A stretch of 64,000 bases of DNA, from assembly GCF_000800805.1 (NCBI RefSeq), contig NZ_CP010070.1, positions 248,001 through 312,000 of the forward strand. The letters are read 5' to 3'. This document shows positions 41,693 to 50,763 of this stretch, in pieces (position 1 is the first letter of the stretch; every line of letters starts with the position of its first letter). Under the pieces are notes generated by a model. The model was given only the letters and a program-made list of their open reading frames with translations, had not been told where the DNA came from and made no database searches. The position numbers and the translations under genes are program-made. Origin of the DNA: Candidatus Methanoplasma termitum. Its GTDB lineage: Archaea > Thermoplasmatota > Thermoplasmata > Methanomassiliicoccales > Methanomethylophilaceae.

Positions 41693-43546
41693 TCATCTCC
41701 ATGAGGCAGAAAGCAAGTAGACTTCATTTTCTATTTTTATTTGACCAATTATAAGTTTGCCCTCATACAGCCACCCAAGGAAATAACATCCTTCTTTTTT
41801 GTCAACTGGTTCAGAAAGCGGGGTGTAGTAACTACCTATTGTGACTGAGTAAGATGGTCCATCGCTGCCATCTGACATTAGGTATCCAACGTATGTCACT
41901 CCGGGGAATGAACAATCTCCAATTATCTCGTAATGTCCACCCATGTAATTTGCTATGCCCGCTTGTGGACAATAATCGTCGGGTAAACTTAGGTCAAAAC
42001 AAGTTCTTATCACAACTGATTCATCAGATCTTATTTGTATCGTTCTTGGAGGCGTGCTACTGCCTTGAATAAATGTGTATGTCATTTTTCCAACAGATAC
42101 AACCAAATTTGGTCCAAAATAAACATTATATGTGATGGGATTCCAGATCGAATGAATAGATAGATTGGAGTTAACTATAGAAGTCGACTCCACATCCCAT
42201 CCGCCAAAGTTATATGCAACTCTTTTTGGGGCACTCTCGACGAAAGGAACCGCTGTCCCTCCGATGACCCAGAATGTCTCGAACACTCCTGTATATCCAT
42301 AGAAATCAACCCTATAGATGGAGGGAAGGATCGCGTCCTCACTGAAATAGAATCCTCCAGAAGCACTTCTGACGCCGCTCAATCCTCCCACTTTATTTGC
42401 ATAGTTATCGGGGGCGGAATAGCCCGAAGCGGGGCCGATCTTGACCAGGTCTCCCGGACAAACAAACACTGTCTTCGACGTTGAATTCCCGATCTTTACG
42501 TTGTCGCCCGCGGTTATCTTCAGTAACGACGGGAATGAAATATTGTCAGTTATGCGGTATATTCCTCCGGAAACGGTGTGTTCACCTCTGATCTGTGAAT
42601 CGAACGTTGCGGGTATTGTGTATCCATCCGCAGGAACAACCGTCAGATCGTCTTCGACAGTGGCTTTGGAGGCGGCCGTTCCGTTGACCAGGACAGTCAC
42701 GTTCTTTCCGGATGAAACGCTGTATAAGATGGGTTCGACCCCCGTTACCGTTATCAGGTGGTTGTCTCTGACGTCTTCGATAAGGATCACTCCGTCTGTC
42801 GGTATCTTTGCATCTCCTCCGTTGATGTGGATCCCGAAATCAGATGTTTCTTTGTATCCCTTAAGCAGCCTGAACTCAAGAGCGTACGACTGCTTGTCGT
42901 GCACCTTCTCCGCAGAAGCGGTCAGGACATATCCGGTCTGCTCTTTCGGCAGGGTGATGCTGTGTTCTGTCTTGTCGTAAACGCCGGTGACGGTAACTAT
43001 CTGGTCCGAGTTTATTTTTTCCAGGTAGATCTTCCCCATGGCATCCAGTTTCATCGGGTTGTCGTTCACCGATATCACAAGATCTTCTTCCATGTGGCTC
43101 GGCATGAGTCTGTATGTGAGTACCGATTCGCCGCCGCTGACGACCGTCGACGGCTCGGCTGTAATGGTATAACCCTCCTGTTCCGCCGGCAGTATGATCG
43201 CATATACTCCCGAACTAACGACCATTGCGTGAAGAGATATGTCTCGGTTCACCGTAAGCCGCGTTCCGGGCTTCAATGTCTCACCGGACAGGTCTGCCTG
43301 CGTGTTCCATCCGACGAATCTATCCGAGGCGTCTTTGGCAGACGCAAATTCGGATATTGTTTCTAATGTCCCGGCCGATACTGTTCGTTCGGAGATCTTG
43401 TTCCCGTTCTTGTAATATGTTACTTTGTACGTGCTATTGTCATCATCGCCGTTAAGAACAAATGCTCCTAAAACTGCGACCGCCGCAACGGATGCGACTA
43501 CGATTATGATAATGGCGGTTGATTTCTTGTTAATGGTATTCCCCAC
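41693..43546 (-). CDS. surface protein with InlB/Flg_new-type repeats, membrane-anchored N-terminus
   Basis: 617 residues. A hydrophobic signal anchor (about 9-30: STAIIIIVVASVAAVAVLGAFVL) is followed by an acidic linker and beta-rich modules. Several modules have the Flg_new/InlB B-repeat pattern (YKVTYYKNGNKISE with a later FVGWNTQADLSGE; FGGWDVESTSIVNSNLSIHSIW; CYFLGWLYEGKLIIGQIKIENEVYLLSASW at the very end). No C-terminal span is present, unlike the other surface proteins here, so it is held by the N-terminal anchor or released. AGGTGGGG precedes the ATG. Such repeats are common in host-associated archaea and bacteria and are thought to mediate adhesion. Confidence 0.82.
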   Translation of the reverse strand: MGNTINKKSTAIIIIVVASVAAVAVLGAFVLNGDDDNSTYKVTYYKNGNKISERTVSAGTLETISEFASAKDASDRFVGWNTQADLSGETLKPGTRLTVNRDISLHAMVVSSGVYAIILPAEQEGYTITAEPSTVVSGGESVLTYRLMPSHMEEDLVISVNDNPMKLDAMGKIYLEKINSDQIVTVTGVYDKTEHSITLPKEQTGYVLTASAEKVHDKQSYALEFRLLKGYKETSDFGIHINGGDAKIPTDGVILIEDVRDNHLITVTGVEPILYSVSSGKNVTVLVNGTAASKATVEDDLTVVPADGYTIPATFDSQIRGEHTVSGGIYRITDNISFPSLLKITAGDNVKIGNSTSKTVFVCPGDLVKIGPASGYSAPDNYANKVGGLSGVRSASGGFYFSEDAILPSIYRVDFYGYTGVFETFWVIGGTAVPFVESAPKRVAYNFGGWDVESTSIVNSNLSIHSIWNPITYNVYFGPNLVVSVGKMTYTFIQGSSTPPRTIQIRSDESVVIRTCFDLSLPDDYCPQAGIANYMGGHYEIIGDCSFPGVTYVGYLMSDGSDGPSYSVTIGSYYTPLSEPVDKKEGCYFLGWLYEGKLIIGQIKIENEVYLLSASWR

Positions 43547-43609
43547 CTAACGTTTTTTGAGCGTCGAAGGGGGCCCATCACCCGCTTCCTGGCTACCAAT
43601 AACCTGGTT

Positions 43610-43622
43610 GGGTTTAAAACCC
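43610..43622. promoter_or_regulatory. TATA-containing dyad upstream of the InlB-repeat gene
   Basis: GGGTTT-A-AAACCC forms a 6+1+6 dyad with a TTTAAA core, about 65 bases before the ATG at 43546 on the minus strand. It could be promoter plus operator. Confidence 0.4.
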
Positions 43623-43642
43623 TAACTAAGCTACTCCGAATA

Positions 43643-44212
43643 TCACTTTTGTTTTTTCTGAGCCTTCTTCTGCTCTGGTTTCGGTTCTCCGGCGGGGGTA
43701 TCAGGTTGAGGCTTTGCCGCTTCGGTCTGTTTGATCTCCGGAACGGCTTCCGGCTGGGCCTGTGCCACATCGTCAGCCGGCTTTGCCTCCGCCGGAGGTT
43801 CAGCTACGGGCTGTGCCGCAGGTGTTTCTTTCTCTTTTCCCTTCTTCCTTCCGCCTTTGATCCAACTCTCTTCATCGAACGATTCTTTCTCGACCTTTCC
43901 TTTTTCCGCCTTCTCTTCGTTCATCAAGGTCTGGAGTTTTTCTCTGTCCTTTCTTTCGGCTTCTTTTCTCTTCTGTCTGGATTCTTTCAGTTCGGCTTTG
44001 GCGGCGGGACGATCCTCTTTTGGAAGGGCTCTGATCTCAGTTTTTCGGTTGGATTCATACTTCTTTGCGAGGTATTTGTCGGTCTCTATCTTGCTTTTAA
44101 GGTTCTCGATCTCATCCTTTCTGGTCCTTGTGATCTTTGCGTGTCTTGCCGTTGCCTTTGGTTCGTATCCTTTTTTCGTGTCATCTGAAGTATTTTTTTT
44201 GTTAGAAGCCAT
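43643..44212 (-). CDS. highly charged low-complexity protein
   Basis: About 189 residues from ATG 44212, which has GAGGAT upstream; ATG 44218 is also in frame. The N-terminal 110 residues are Lys/Glu/Arg-rich and predicted helical or coiled-coil (KDEIENLKSKIETDKYLAKK, KESRQKRKEAERKDREKLQ). The C-terminal about 65 residues are Pro/Ala/Glu/Gln-rich, disordered, and end in KKAQKKQK. No enzyme motif, membrane segment or Cys. A nucleic-acid or ribosome-associated role is possible but unsupported. It lies between the InlB-repeat gene and desulfoferrodoxin, all on the minus strand. Confidence 0.6.
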   Translation of the reverse strand: MASNKKNTSDDTKKGYEPKATARHAKITRTRKDEIENLKSKIETDKYLAKKYESNRKTEIRALPKEDRPAAKAELKESRQKRKEAERKDREKLQTLMNEEKAEKGKVEKESFDEESWIKGGRKKGKEKETPAAQPVAEPPAEAKPADDVAQAQPEAVPEIKQTEAAKPQPDTPAGEPKPEQKKAQKKQK

Positions 44213-44326
44213 AGTCATATCCTCGCAATCGATAATGCTGAATGAATGCAGGTATTTTCATCATCTGATTTAAAACTAACATAAGACCTGTATGGAAAGA
44301 AAAGGACAGGACATAAAATAGGTTGC

Positions 44327-44344
44327 GGCCGTTTCACAACGGCC
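44327..44344 (-). terminator. terminator of the desulfoferrodoxin gene
   Basis: GGCCGTT/AACGGCC with a 4-base loop (44334-44337), 8 bases after the stop on the minus strand and followed by CTATTTTAT. Confidence 0.65.
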
Positions 44345-44351
44345 TTGGTGT

Positions 44352-44750
44352 TCACGGGGACTTCCAGTATTTGTGTAAGTTGCAGTACTCCCAAGCGACG
44401 ATATGCTTTGCATCGGTCTTGAAGAATGCTTCCGGCGCATCTCCGGGGTTGAGGTACTTCCTCATCAGGATGCCGTCGGCTTCGATCTCGATGAAAACGA
44501 TATAGTGCTCAGCAGTCATCGGGTGAGCGGTCTCTTTTCCGACCTTTACAAGTACGCCTCCGCTCTTTTTCTCGATGTATGGGACGTGTTTCTCTTTTGT
44601 CACGTCTGCGGTCTGGGCTTTCAGCTCCGTCATGGTATCGCCGCAGCATTCGGGTATAGGTCCTCCTGCGGAATAGATCCCCTCAACCACATTCTTGCAT
44701 GTGTCGCACATATAAATGGCTCTCTTCTCTACTTTTGCCAGTTTAATCAC
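44352..44750 (-). CDS. dfx: desulfoferrodoxin (two-iron superoxide reductase)
   Basis: 132 residues. An N-terminal desulforedoxin domain with the FeS4 ligands CDTC (about 15-18) and ECC (about 34-36), then the superoxide reductase domain with His ligands in EKHVPYIE and TAEHYI and the Cys/His pair in CNLHKYW. It reduces superoxide to peroxide without producing oxygen, using rubredoxin-type electrons, and is typical of strict anaerobes. The start is a GTG at 44750; an ATAATATAC box about 26 bases upstream predicts a leaderless mRNA. It shares an 81-base promoter region with the divergent gene at 44832. Confidence 0.95.
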   Translation of the reverse strand: MIKLAKVEKRAIYMCDTCKNVVEGIYSAGGPIPECCGDTMTELKAQTADVTKEKHVPYIEKKSGGVLVKVGKETAHPMTAEHYIVFIEIEADGILMRKYLNPGDAPEAFFKTDAKHIVAWEYCNLHKYWKSP

Positions 44751-44804
44751 CGCGACCGAATCACTTTTCAGAGTATATTATGCATTCGTTGCCACTATAA
44801 ACGG

Positions 44805-44811
44805 TTTATAT
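44805..44811 (+). promoter_or_regulatory. TATA box for the gene at 44832
   Basis: TTTATAT lies 24 bases before the GTG at 44832, no ribosome site between. A mirror ATAATATAC near 44776 serves the divergent desulfoferrodoxin gene. Confidence 0.5.
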
Positions 44812-44831
44812 TGCTTTGCACATCTACGGTT

Positions 44832-45455
44832 GTGGAGATATCGGCGATCTATTCGGTACTGAAAGGCGGCGAGGTAAGGGCTGCACCTGTGACGATCAAC
44901 GGAACAGATATTTCCTTCAGGGCTGAGCCGGTCGTCCACGAGTACTCTGTCGACGAGCTCAGCGAAAGGATGCCTCTCGTGGTCGTTGACGTTAAAGGGT
45001 TGGGAAAAGAGAATCTCGACGATAAGCTTCTGTCGAAGATAAAATTCCGCGGAAGCGACGTTTGGTTCCTCACGCATATTTACAATGTAGAGGACGTTTT
45101 CGATTGTTTCATGGGAGATATCGCAAAGGCGATGGTCCCCTATCATACCACCCGTACAGACTATGTGATGGTAGAGATCCACGACGTGTCGGAGAACTGC
45201 ATCCCCGTTCTTTTTGTTGTAAAGGGGAGGGTCGCCTGCAGAGGCGGGAACACAAAAGATATCCGGACATCCGTCGACGAGATCGCAAGAATAGGATTCC
45301 GGGAGATCGCGGTATTCGATACTGATTCGTCATTGATGAATGAAGACTGGGTTAGTTTGAAGGATCGGTTCCGGAATATCATCCCTTTCGTAAGGAGCAA
45401 GGAATCCGGTATCAGAGAGATCGGATTCGAAATGATCATTTCCGACTATCTGTGA
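44832..45455 (+). CDS. uncharacterised alpha/beta protein divergent from desulfoferrodoxin
   Basis: 207 residues from a GTG at 44832, chosen because a TATA box lies 24 bases upstream; the open frame extends much further left, but only as antisense of the desulfoferrodoxin gene. The sequence alternates strands and helices (LVVVDVKGLGKENLDDKLLSKIKFRGSDVWFLTHI, CFMGDIAKAMVPYHTT, GFREIAVFDTD), like a barrel-type or Rossmann-type protein. A distant likeness to HisA-related proteins is possible, but I see no phosphate-binding glycine loop. No Cys cluster, membrane segment or known catalytic motif. Function unknown; 20-base 3' overlap with the convergent flavoprotein gene. Confidence 0.65.
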   Translation: MEISAIYSVLKGGEVRAAPVTINGTDISFRAEPVVHEYSVDELSERMPLVVVDVKGLGKENLDDKLLSKIKFRGSDVWFLTHIYNVEDVFDCFMGDIAKAMVPYHTTRTDYVMVEIHDVSENCIPVLFVVKGRVACRGGNTKDIRTSVDEIARIGFREIAVFDTDSSLMNEDWVSLKDRFRNIIPFVRSKESGIREIGFEMIISDYL

Positions 45456-45981
45456 CGGTCTTTCCGATCTCTTTCCCGTAATCAAAGGATGTTCTCTTCA
45501 CGTCTGATATCTCTTTACTGTCGGTATCGGGTATTTCCAGCTGTCCGAGCCAATTAATTCCGGCCGTTATGGAGAATGCTTTGAAAATGGATTGCGCATT
45601 CTTGAAATTAGGCGATCGCCCTCCTCCGGACAACAATGCCGCAACATATGTGGGATGTTCATCGACTCCGAACCACAGCGGCTGGAATCTGTCGATCACA
45701 GCTTTAATGACAGAGGACGGCCCGCTGAAGTGGATAGGGGTGGAAAGAACGAGCAGATCGCTCTCCCTGAAGGCCTTGTATATCTTTTCCATGTCGTCTG
45801 TGATGATGCACTTTCCGTCCTTCGAACATTCGTCGCAGCCTGTGCAATGTTCTATTCTCATTTCAATAGGGAAAATGATGTCGGAAGTTATTCCGTAAGT
45901 CGAAATGCCCTCTGAAAAAGACCTGCACATCTCTGATGTGAATCCCCCGTCCATGCTTCCGCAAACGATCAAGGCCCTCAT
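45436..45981 (-). CDS. iron-sulfur flavoprotein (NADPH-dependent FMN reductase family)
   Basis: 181 residues with a flavodoxin-like fold (ALIVCGSMDGGFTSEM for FMN phosphate binding; LLVLSTPIHFSGPSSVIKAVIDR). A compact cysteine motif C-x2-C-x2-C-x5-C (HCTGCDECSKDGKC, about residues 46-58) is as in iron-sulfur flavoproteins (Isf) of methanogens and clostridia, which carry FMN and a 4Fe-4S cluster. Isf is linked to electron transfer and oxygen/peroxide reduction, which suits the nearby superoxide reductase. A TATATAAAAAATAAT box about 28 bases upstream is shared in reverse with the next gene. Confidence 0.85.
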   Translation of the reverse strand: MRALIVCGSMDGGFTSEMCRSFSEGISTYGITSDIIFPIEMRIEHCTGCDECSKDGKCIITDDMEKIYKAFRESDLLVLSTPIHFSGPSSVIKAVIDRFQPLWFGVDEHPTYVAALLSGGGRSPNFKNAQSIFKAFSITAGINWLGQLEIPDTDSKEISDVKRTSFDYGKEIGKTVTDSRK

Positions 45982-46051
45982 ACATTAAACCGTAGCCGTG
46001 TATTATTTTTTATATGTTCTGAGTGATTAAGATGTTTGTCGAGTTGGTAGC

Positions 46052-47110
46052 GTGTCGGATTTTACCAAGAATAAAGCAATGGAATTCCCGAGGATAGTAG
46101 ACATTGGGCATGATGCGATAGAGAATGTCGCAGACGTCTGTGATAAACTTAAATTCGGGAACAGCGGCATGATCATAACCGGCACAGAAACATACAGAGC
46201 GGCGGCAAAAAGGATCGAGGACATGGTCTCGGAGAGACGCAGCATCTCCACCTTCCAAACGACCAACGCAACATTCGATAACATAGAAAAAGCGGAGAAA
46301 GCAGCGAGAGAACAGAATGCGGCATTCCTGCTTGCTGTCGGAGGAGGCAGCAAGATCGATATCGCTAAAATGGTCGCGAAGAAGATCGACATACCTTTCC
46401 TTAGCATACCCACATCAGCCGCACACGACGGGATAGCCTCTGACCGTGCATCGATAAAATCGGAAAAAGAATCATTCTCCGTCAGCGCAGTCTCCCCTAT
46501 CGGAATAATAGCCGACTCGAAAGTGATAAATGAGGCGCCGTACAGATATCTTGCGGCAGGATGCGCAGATGTTCTCTGCAACCTCACCGCACTTAACGAC
46601 TGGGAATTCTCAAGCAGAATATCGGATGAAAAGATAAGCAGTTCGGCGGAGATAATAGCAAGACATGCGGCGGAAGAGATAATCTCCAACTGCAACTACA
46701 TAAAACCCGGGATCGAGGAGAGTGTATGGCTCGTCTTAAAGACGATCGTCGCATCGGGAGTTTCTATGCTGATCGCCGGCAGCTCAAGACCTACCAGCGG
46801 CTCTGAGCACATGTTCTCCCACGCTTTGGACGTGATCAGACCGGATACGGCCCTCCATGGCGAGCAATGCGGCGTCGGGGCGATAATGATGATGAAGCTC
46901 CAGGGCGGGAATTGGGAGAGAATAAGAGATACGTTAAAAACAATAGGCGCTCCGACGACCGGGAAGCAACTGGGATTCACGGACGAAGAGATAATCAGGG
47001 CACTTGTCATGGCGAGGGAAATGCGTAAGGAAAGATTCACCATACTTGGGGATAGGGGACTCACGAAAGCTGCGGCCGAAAGGGTGGCAAGAAGCACCGG
47101 AGTGATCTGA
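46052..47110 (+). CDS. egsA: sn-glycerol-1-phosphate dehydrogenase
   Basis: 352 residues. It reduces DHAP to sn-glycerol 1-phosphate, the backbone of archaeal ether lipids, a hallmark of archaea. Visible are the NAD-binding GGGSKIDIAKM, the SIPTSAAHDGIAS substrate block, and zinc ligands Asp in the GCADVLCN segment and His in EHMFSHALD and HGEQCGVGAIM. The start is a GTG at 46052. TTTATATG about 39 bases upstream may be the promoter, shared with the divergent flavoprotein gene. UPF0179 follows after 3 bases. Confidence 0.95.
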   Translation: MSDFTKNKAMEFPRIVDIGHDAIENVADVCDKLKFGNSGMIITGTETYRAAAKRIEDMVSERRSISTFQTTNATFDNIEKAEKAAREQNAAFLLAVGGGSKIDIAKMVAKKIDIPFLSIPTSAAHDGIASDRASIKSEKESFSVSAVSPIGIIADSKVINEAPYRYLAAGCADVLCNLTALNDWEFSSRISDEKISSSAEIIARHAAEEIISNCNYIKPGIEESVWLVLKTIVASGVSMLIAGSSRPTSGSEHMFSHALDVIRPDTALHGEQCGVGAIMMMKLQGGNWERIRDTLKTIGAPTTGKQLGFTDEEIIRALVMAREMRKERFTILGDRGLTKAAAERVARSTGVI

Positions 47111-47113
47111 AAC

Positions 47114-47539
47114 ATGGTCTCCATCACTTTGATAAGCATCCCTCAGGCAAAGGAGGGGGGCAGATTCTATTACCTTGGACCTCAGCCGGAGTGCGATGAA
47201 TGTAAACTTAAAAAGGTGTGCGTCAACCTTGAGCAGGGCCATTTGTATGAGATAATCTCAGTGAGAGAACAGACACACGACTGTGTTCTGAATGAGGACA
47301 AAGTAAAGGTGGTAGAAGTGAATAAAACCGTTCAGATGTCCGCTGTTCCCAAGAGGTCAGCGATCGAAGGCGGGATAATAACTTTGAAAGAGCCGGAGTG
47401 TAAGAAACTGGACTGTAAGAACTATAGAGTATGCCACCCATATGCTCTGGAGAACGGTAAAAAGTATAAGATCACCAATGTAAAAGGAAGCGCAGAATGC
47501 CCGATATACGGCGATCTTGTACTCGTGACGTTGTTATGA
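47114..47539 (+). CDS. UPF0179 family protein
   Basis: 141 residues of a conserved archaeal family of unknown function. Two halves each carry cysteine pairs (PECDECKLKKVC near 28-39; PECKKLDCKNYRVCHP near 96-111), suggesting metal or iron-sulfur binding. It begins 3 bases after the G1P dehydrogenase stop, so co-transcription is likely; 3 bases separate its stop from the convergent cinA gene. Role unknown. Confidence 0.85.
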   Translation: MVSITLISIPQAKEGGRFYYLGPQPECDECKLKKVCVNLEQGHLYEIISVREQTHDCVLNEDKVKVVEVNKTVQMSAVPKRSAIEGGIITLKEPECKKLDCKNYRVCHPYALENGKKYKITNVKGSAECPIYGDLVLVTLL

Positions 47540-47542
47540 AGT

Positions 47543-47992
47543 TCAGCCGAGGTCGTTTATTGTTTCTATCAGCAGCCTCAACGCAGAATCGACGGCACTT
47601 GAACGGATCTTATCTCTGTTGCCTTTAAAATTGAATTTCTTTGCAAAATTTCCATCCTTTGTCGATACTCCCATCCACACAAGCCCTACAGGCTTGACAT
47701 CGGTGCCCCCTCCGGGGCCGGCTATGCCGGTGATCGAGATGGCGATGTCAGTTCCGAAAAGTTCTCTCACGCCGGAGGCCATACTCTCGGCGGTCTCTTT
47801 GCTGACCGCTCCGTTCATCATCATCGAGGACTTCTGAACTTTGAGGATATTCTCTTTCGAATCGTTGCTGTATGTGACCACTCCCCCAAAAAAATATTCA
47901 GACGAGCCCGGAACAGATGTTATTGCCGCACCGAGCAATCCTCCCGTACATGACTCAGCAACTGATATTGTTATCTTTTTCTTTGAGATCAA
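47543..47992 (-). CDS. CinA C-terminal domain protein (nicotinamide-nucleotide amidase-like)
   Basis: 149 residues, the stand-alone CinA C-terminal domain: SVAESCTGGLLGAAITSVPGSSEYFFGGVVTYS at the start, GIAGPGGGTDVKPVGLVW near the middle. Bacterial homologues (PncC) deamidate NMN. It lies 16 bases downstream of nadM on the same strand, so both may act in pyridine nucleotide salvage. No N-terminal MoaB-like domain is present. Confidence 0.88.
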   Translation of the reverse strand: MISKKKITISVAESCTGGLLGAAITSVPGSSEYFFGGVVTYSNDSKENILKVQKSSMMMNGAVSKETAESMASGVRELFGTDIAISITGIAGPGGGTDVKPVGLVWMGVSTKDGNFAKKFNFKGNRDKIRSSAVDSALRLLIETINDLG

Positions 47993-48008
47993 CTGTGAAA
48001 GATCCTCC

Positions 48009-48551
48009 TCAGAGGCCAGTTTGTTCCCCTCCCGATATGTCCCTCAGCCTTCTCACTCCGTCGATGGAATCGATGATATCCACAACCTTCTTGGGGACAA
48101 GTTGACGCCACTCGTCTCCTTCTATCATCTTTTTTCTGACAACTGTTCCGGAGTATACCTCGCGGTTGTATAGCGGGGAGGCCCTTAACTTATATCCGGC
48201 CTCGCTGAACAAACGCCTTGTCAAAGGATTGTTGCTGTAGACGATCGAGAAAGGCGGAGAAAGAGATTCCACCTGTGCGACCCATAGGGAATATCGGTTG
48301 ATGTCTTCGATAGGAACTATACAGTAATTCCTTATGCCCTCATCTTTCAGGACCTCATTGATCATAAGGTATCTTTCCCCCGCCGTAAAGGGGTTGTTGC
48401 ATTCATGTGAATATTGGGCACTGCCTATTCCTATCGTAAGGTTCTCGGATTCCGCCGCGCATTTACGTATGACCTCCATGTGACCGTTATGGAGGGGCTG
48501 GAATCTTCCGATCATCAACGAATGTTCGCCGAAATAGCGTTTGGAGACCAT
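48009..48551 (-). CDS. nadM: nicotinamide-nucleotide adenylyltransferase, archaeal type
   Basis: 180 residues. Transfers AMP from ATP to NMN to make NAD. The nucleotidyltransferase motif GRFQPLHNGHMEV (HxGH, about residues 16-28) and the SGTVVRKKM segment (the family's ISTxxR-like motif) are present. The ATG at 48551 overlaps no other gene; a hairpin at 48582 separates it from lonB. CinA follows 16 bases downstream, giving a small NAD salvage unit. Confidence 0.93.
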   Translation of the reverse strand: MVSKRYFGEHSLMIGRFQPLHNGHMEVIRKCAAESENLTIGIGSAQYSHECNNPFTAGERYLMINEVLKDEGIRNYCIVPIEDINRYSLWVAQVESLSPPFSIVYSNNPLTRRLFSEAGYKLRASPLYNREVYSGTVVRKKMIEGDEWRQLVPKKVVDIIDSIDGVRRLRDISGGEQTGL

Positions 48552-48581
48552 GATACCCTATCGGCATTAACAGATAAAAGA

Positions 48582-48612
48582 TTCTTTTCTTTCGGACAAG
48601 AAAGTTGAAGAA
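48582..48612 (-). terminator. hairpin between lonB and nadM
   Basis: TTCTT-TT-CTTTC pairs with GAAAG-TT-AAGAA around a 6-base loop, with one internal 2x2 mismatch. It lies just after the lonB stop and before nadM on the same strand, so it may attenuate or end lonB transcription. Confidence 0.45.
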
Positions 48613-48620
48613 TAAGGCGT

Positions 48621-50708
48621 TTATTGCGGACAGGGTTTGCCGCCCTTTGTCTTGCTCTTTTCAGTGACGGTGGTCGTGTCCTCTGTCTCTTTTATGACGG
48701 ACTGTTCGGTCGAGGCCGGAGATCCTTTCTCCCTCGGTTCGGCCGATACATACTCCTTCGGAGACTCTAATTTCTTCGCGGTGGACACACCGCCCTCTGT
48801 GATCGGCAGAAGTTTTTCCATCAGATTCCTCTTCTTTGTGCAGTCGACGAATGCGTATTCGATCACATCATAGAAGTTCTCTACGCTGTAGACCTCCATG
48901 TTGCGGTAATACTTGTTCTCCATCATCACATCGTTCGCATTGGCAGCCGGCACCAGTGCTATTTTCATCCCCGTTGCCGCAGCGGCTTCCAGTTTTGCGG
49001 TGACACCGCCGACCGGAAGGACCCTGCCTCTGACGCTGAGGCTTCCCGTCATTGCGAGATCCTGTCTTATCGGTATCCCTTCCATCGCAGACAATATCAC
49101 GGTCGCCATCGCTATAGATGCGCTGTCGCCTTCTACTCCGTGGGTACCTACGTATTGTAAGTGGATATCATACTCGGATATCGACCTTGAAGTGTACTTC
49201 TTGATGATCGCAGATATGTTGTCGACAGCTTCCTTTGCTATATCGCCGAGGCCTCCCGTGGTTACCAGCTTCCCGCCTTTTTTAGTCTGAGGAGGGGTCA
49301 TCTCTGCCACGATCGGAAGCACTATCCCCGAGAATTCCGACATTCCGGAGTCTGCTCCGTATACGGCAAGGCCGTTGACCATTCCGACCTCGGCACCGTC
49401 TGTCTCGATCAAAGAGTACTTTTTGATGTGCTCTATCTGGCGATCGGCTATCTGTTGCTCAAGGCTGCGTGCGGTGGCCTTTGCGGCAAGCACATCGTCA
49501 ACCGTGACAATATCCGACCTTCTTCCGACAGCTACATCTCCTGATACGCGGATGAGGCCTCCGAGCTCCCTCATTCTGAGTGTGAGCTCTCCCTTCCTTC
49601 CCGCACGGCGCTGAGCTTCTTTGATAATCTCTCCCACGGCGTACTTATCGAAGTGGGGGATCTTCTCATCCTTCTTGACTTCCTGCGCAACGAATCTGGC
49701 TATGTTATAGCGGTTCTCTTCTGTGTCAGGCATGGTGCTGCGCATGTATACTTCGTAACCGTAACCCCTTATCCTCGATCTGAGCGCCGGGTGCATGCCG
49801 TTTATGGCATCGAGGTTTCCTGCGCACACCAATATGAAGTCGCACGGAACAGGCTCTGATTTCACCAAAGCACCGGACGATCTTTCGGATTGTCCGGTAA
49901 TTGACATCTTTTTTTCCTGCATCGCAGTGAGTATGGCCTGCTGCGATTCGATCCTGAGCAGGTTGATCTCGTCAATGTAGAGGACCCCTTTGTTCGCTTT
50001 GTGTATAGCTCCCGACTCCAGTCTGTCATGAGAGGGCGTCTCCAGACCGCCGCTCTGGAACGGATCGTGCCTCACATCTCCAAGAAGCGAGCCCGCATGT
50101 GAGCCGGTCGCATCTATGAAGGGCGGCATATCGTTCGGATCGTGCCCAACCAATACTTTGGGGACAATTGCCGTTTCCTGTTTTTGGATGGGTGTTCTTG
50201 TGAACATCAATATTATCATTACTCCGAATAAGGCCACAAAGAGCAACATCCAGTTGTTGAACATGAAGGCGGCGATGAACCCGATCATGACGATCAGGAT
50301 GCTTGCGTAGATGTAGGAAGAGTTCTTCTGCGTCTTCATAGCTGTCGCATGAGCTTTCTGCTCTCTTACGATCTCTTTGCCTTTTCCGGCAGGGAATACT
50401 CTGATCCTCGGCTCGTTCACATCCTCGGGATTGTGATATGAGACAATGTCTTGAAGCTCTTCTTTTGGAAGATACTCCACCATGGAATTGGCAAGCATGG
50501 ACTTACCCGTACCGGGTTCCCCGATCAGCATCACGTGCCTTTTCTGGGAAGCCGCTTTTTTCATAACTTCCACGGCCTGATCTTGGCCTATGACGCGATC
50601 CGACATCTTTTCCGGGACGTTGATGTCCCTGGTCGAGCGGAACGTCTGCCGTTCTATCCAATCCTCGAGGGGGACAAGTGTCGGTTTCTTGTTTACAAAA
50701 GCTTCCAT
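48621..50708 (-). CDS. lonB: archaeal membrane-bound Lon protease (LonB)
   Basis: 695 residues. AAA+ domain with Walker A GEPGTGKS (63-70) and Walker B VLYIDEIN (242-249). A paired membrane insertion at about 131-169 lies inside the AAA+ domain, diagnostic of archaeal LonB. The C-terminal serine protease has the Ser/Lys dyad: Ser about 529 in GDSAS and Lys about 572 in [10 protein letters not shown]. It degrades abnormal proteins at the membrane. The last about 60 residues are a Lys/Glu/Thr/Ser-rich disordered tail that exceeds the common family length. Single gene with a hairpin after it. Confidence 0.96.
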   Translation of the reverse strand: MEAFVNKKPTLVPLEDWIERQTFRSTRDINVPEKMSDRVIGQDQAVEVMKKAASQKRHVMLIGEPGTGKSMLANSMVEYLPKEELQDIVSYHNPEDVNEPRIRVFPAGKGKEIVREQKAHATAMKTQKNSSYIYASILIVMIGFIAAFMFNNWMLLFVALFGVMIILMFTRTPIQKQETAIVPKVLVGHDPNDMPPFIDATGSHAGSLLGDVRHDPFQSGGLETPSHDRLESGAIHKANKGVLYIDEINLLRIESQQAILTAMQEKKMSITGQSERSSGALVKSEPVPCDFILVCAGNLDAINGMHPALRSRIRGYGYEVYMRSTMPDTEENRYNIARFVAQEVKKDEKIPHFDKYAVGEIIKEAQRRAGRKGELTLRMRELGGLIRVSGDVAVGRRSDIVTVDDVLAAKATARSLEQQIADRQIEHIKKYSLIETDGAEVGMVNGLAVYGADSGMSEFSGIVLPIVAEMTPPQTKKGGKLVTTGGLGDIAKEAVDNISAIIKKYTSRSISEYDIHLQYVGTHGVEGDSASIAMATVILSAMEGIPIRQDLAMTGSLSVRGRVLPVGGVTAKLEAAAATGMKIALVPAANANDVMMENKYYRNMEVYSVENFYDVIEYAFVDCTKKRNLMEKLLPITEGGVSTAKKLESPKEYVSAEPREKGSPASTEQSVIKETEDTTTVTEKSKTKGGKPCPQ

Positions 50709-50763
50709 TTCTTATAATCCCTTATCCTTCATTAGTTTGTTCTTGTATATAGAACTTCCTTTT

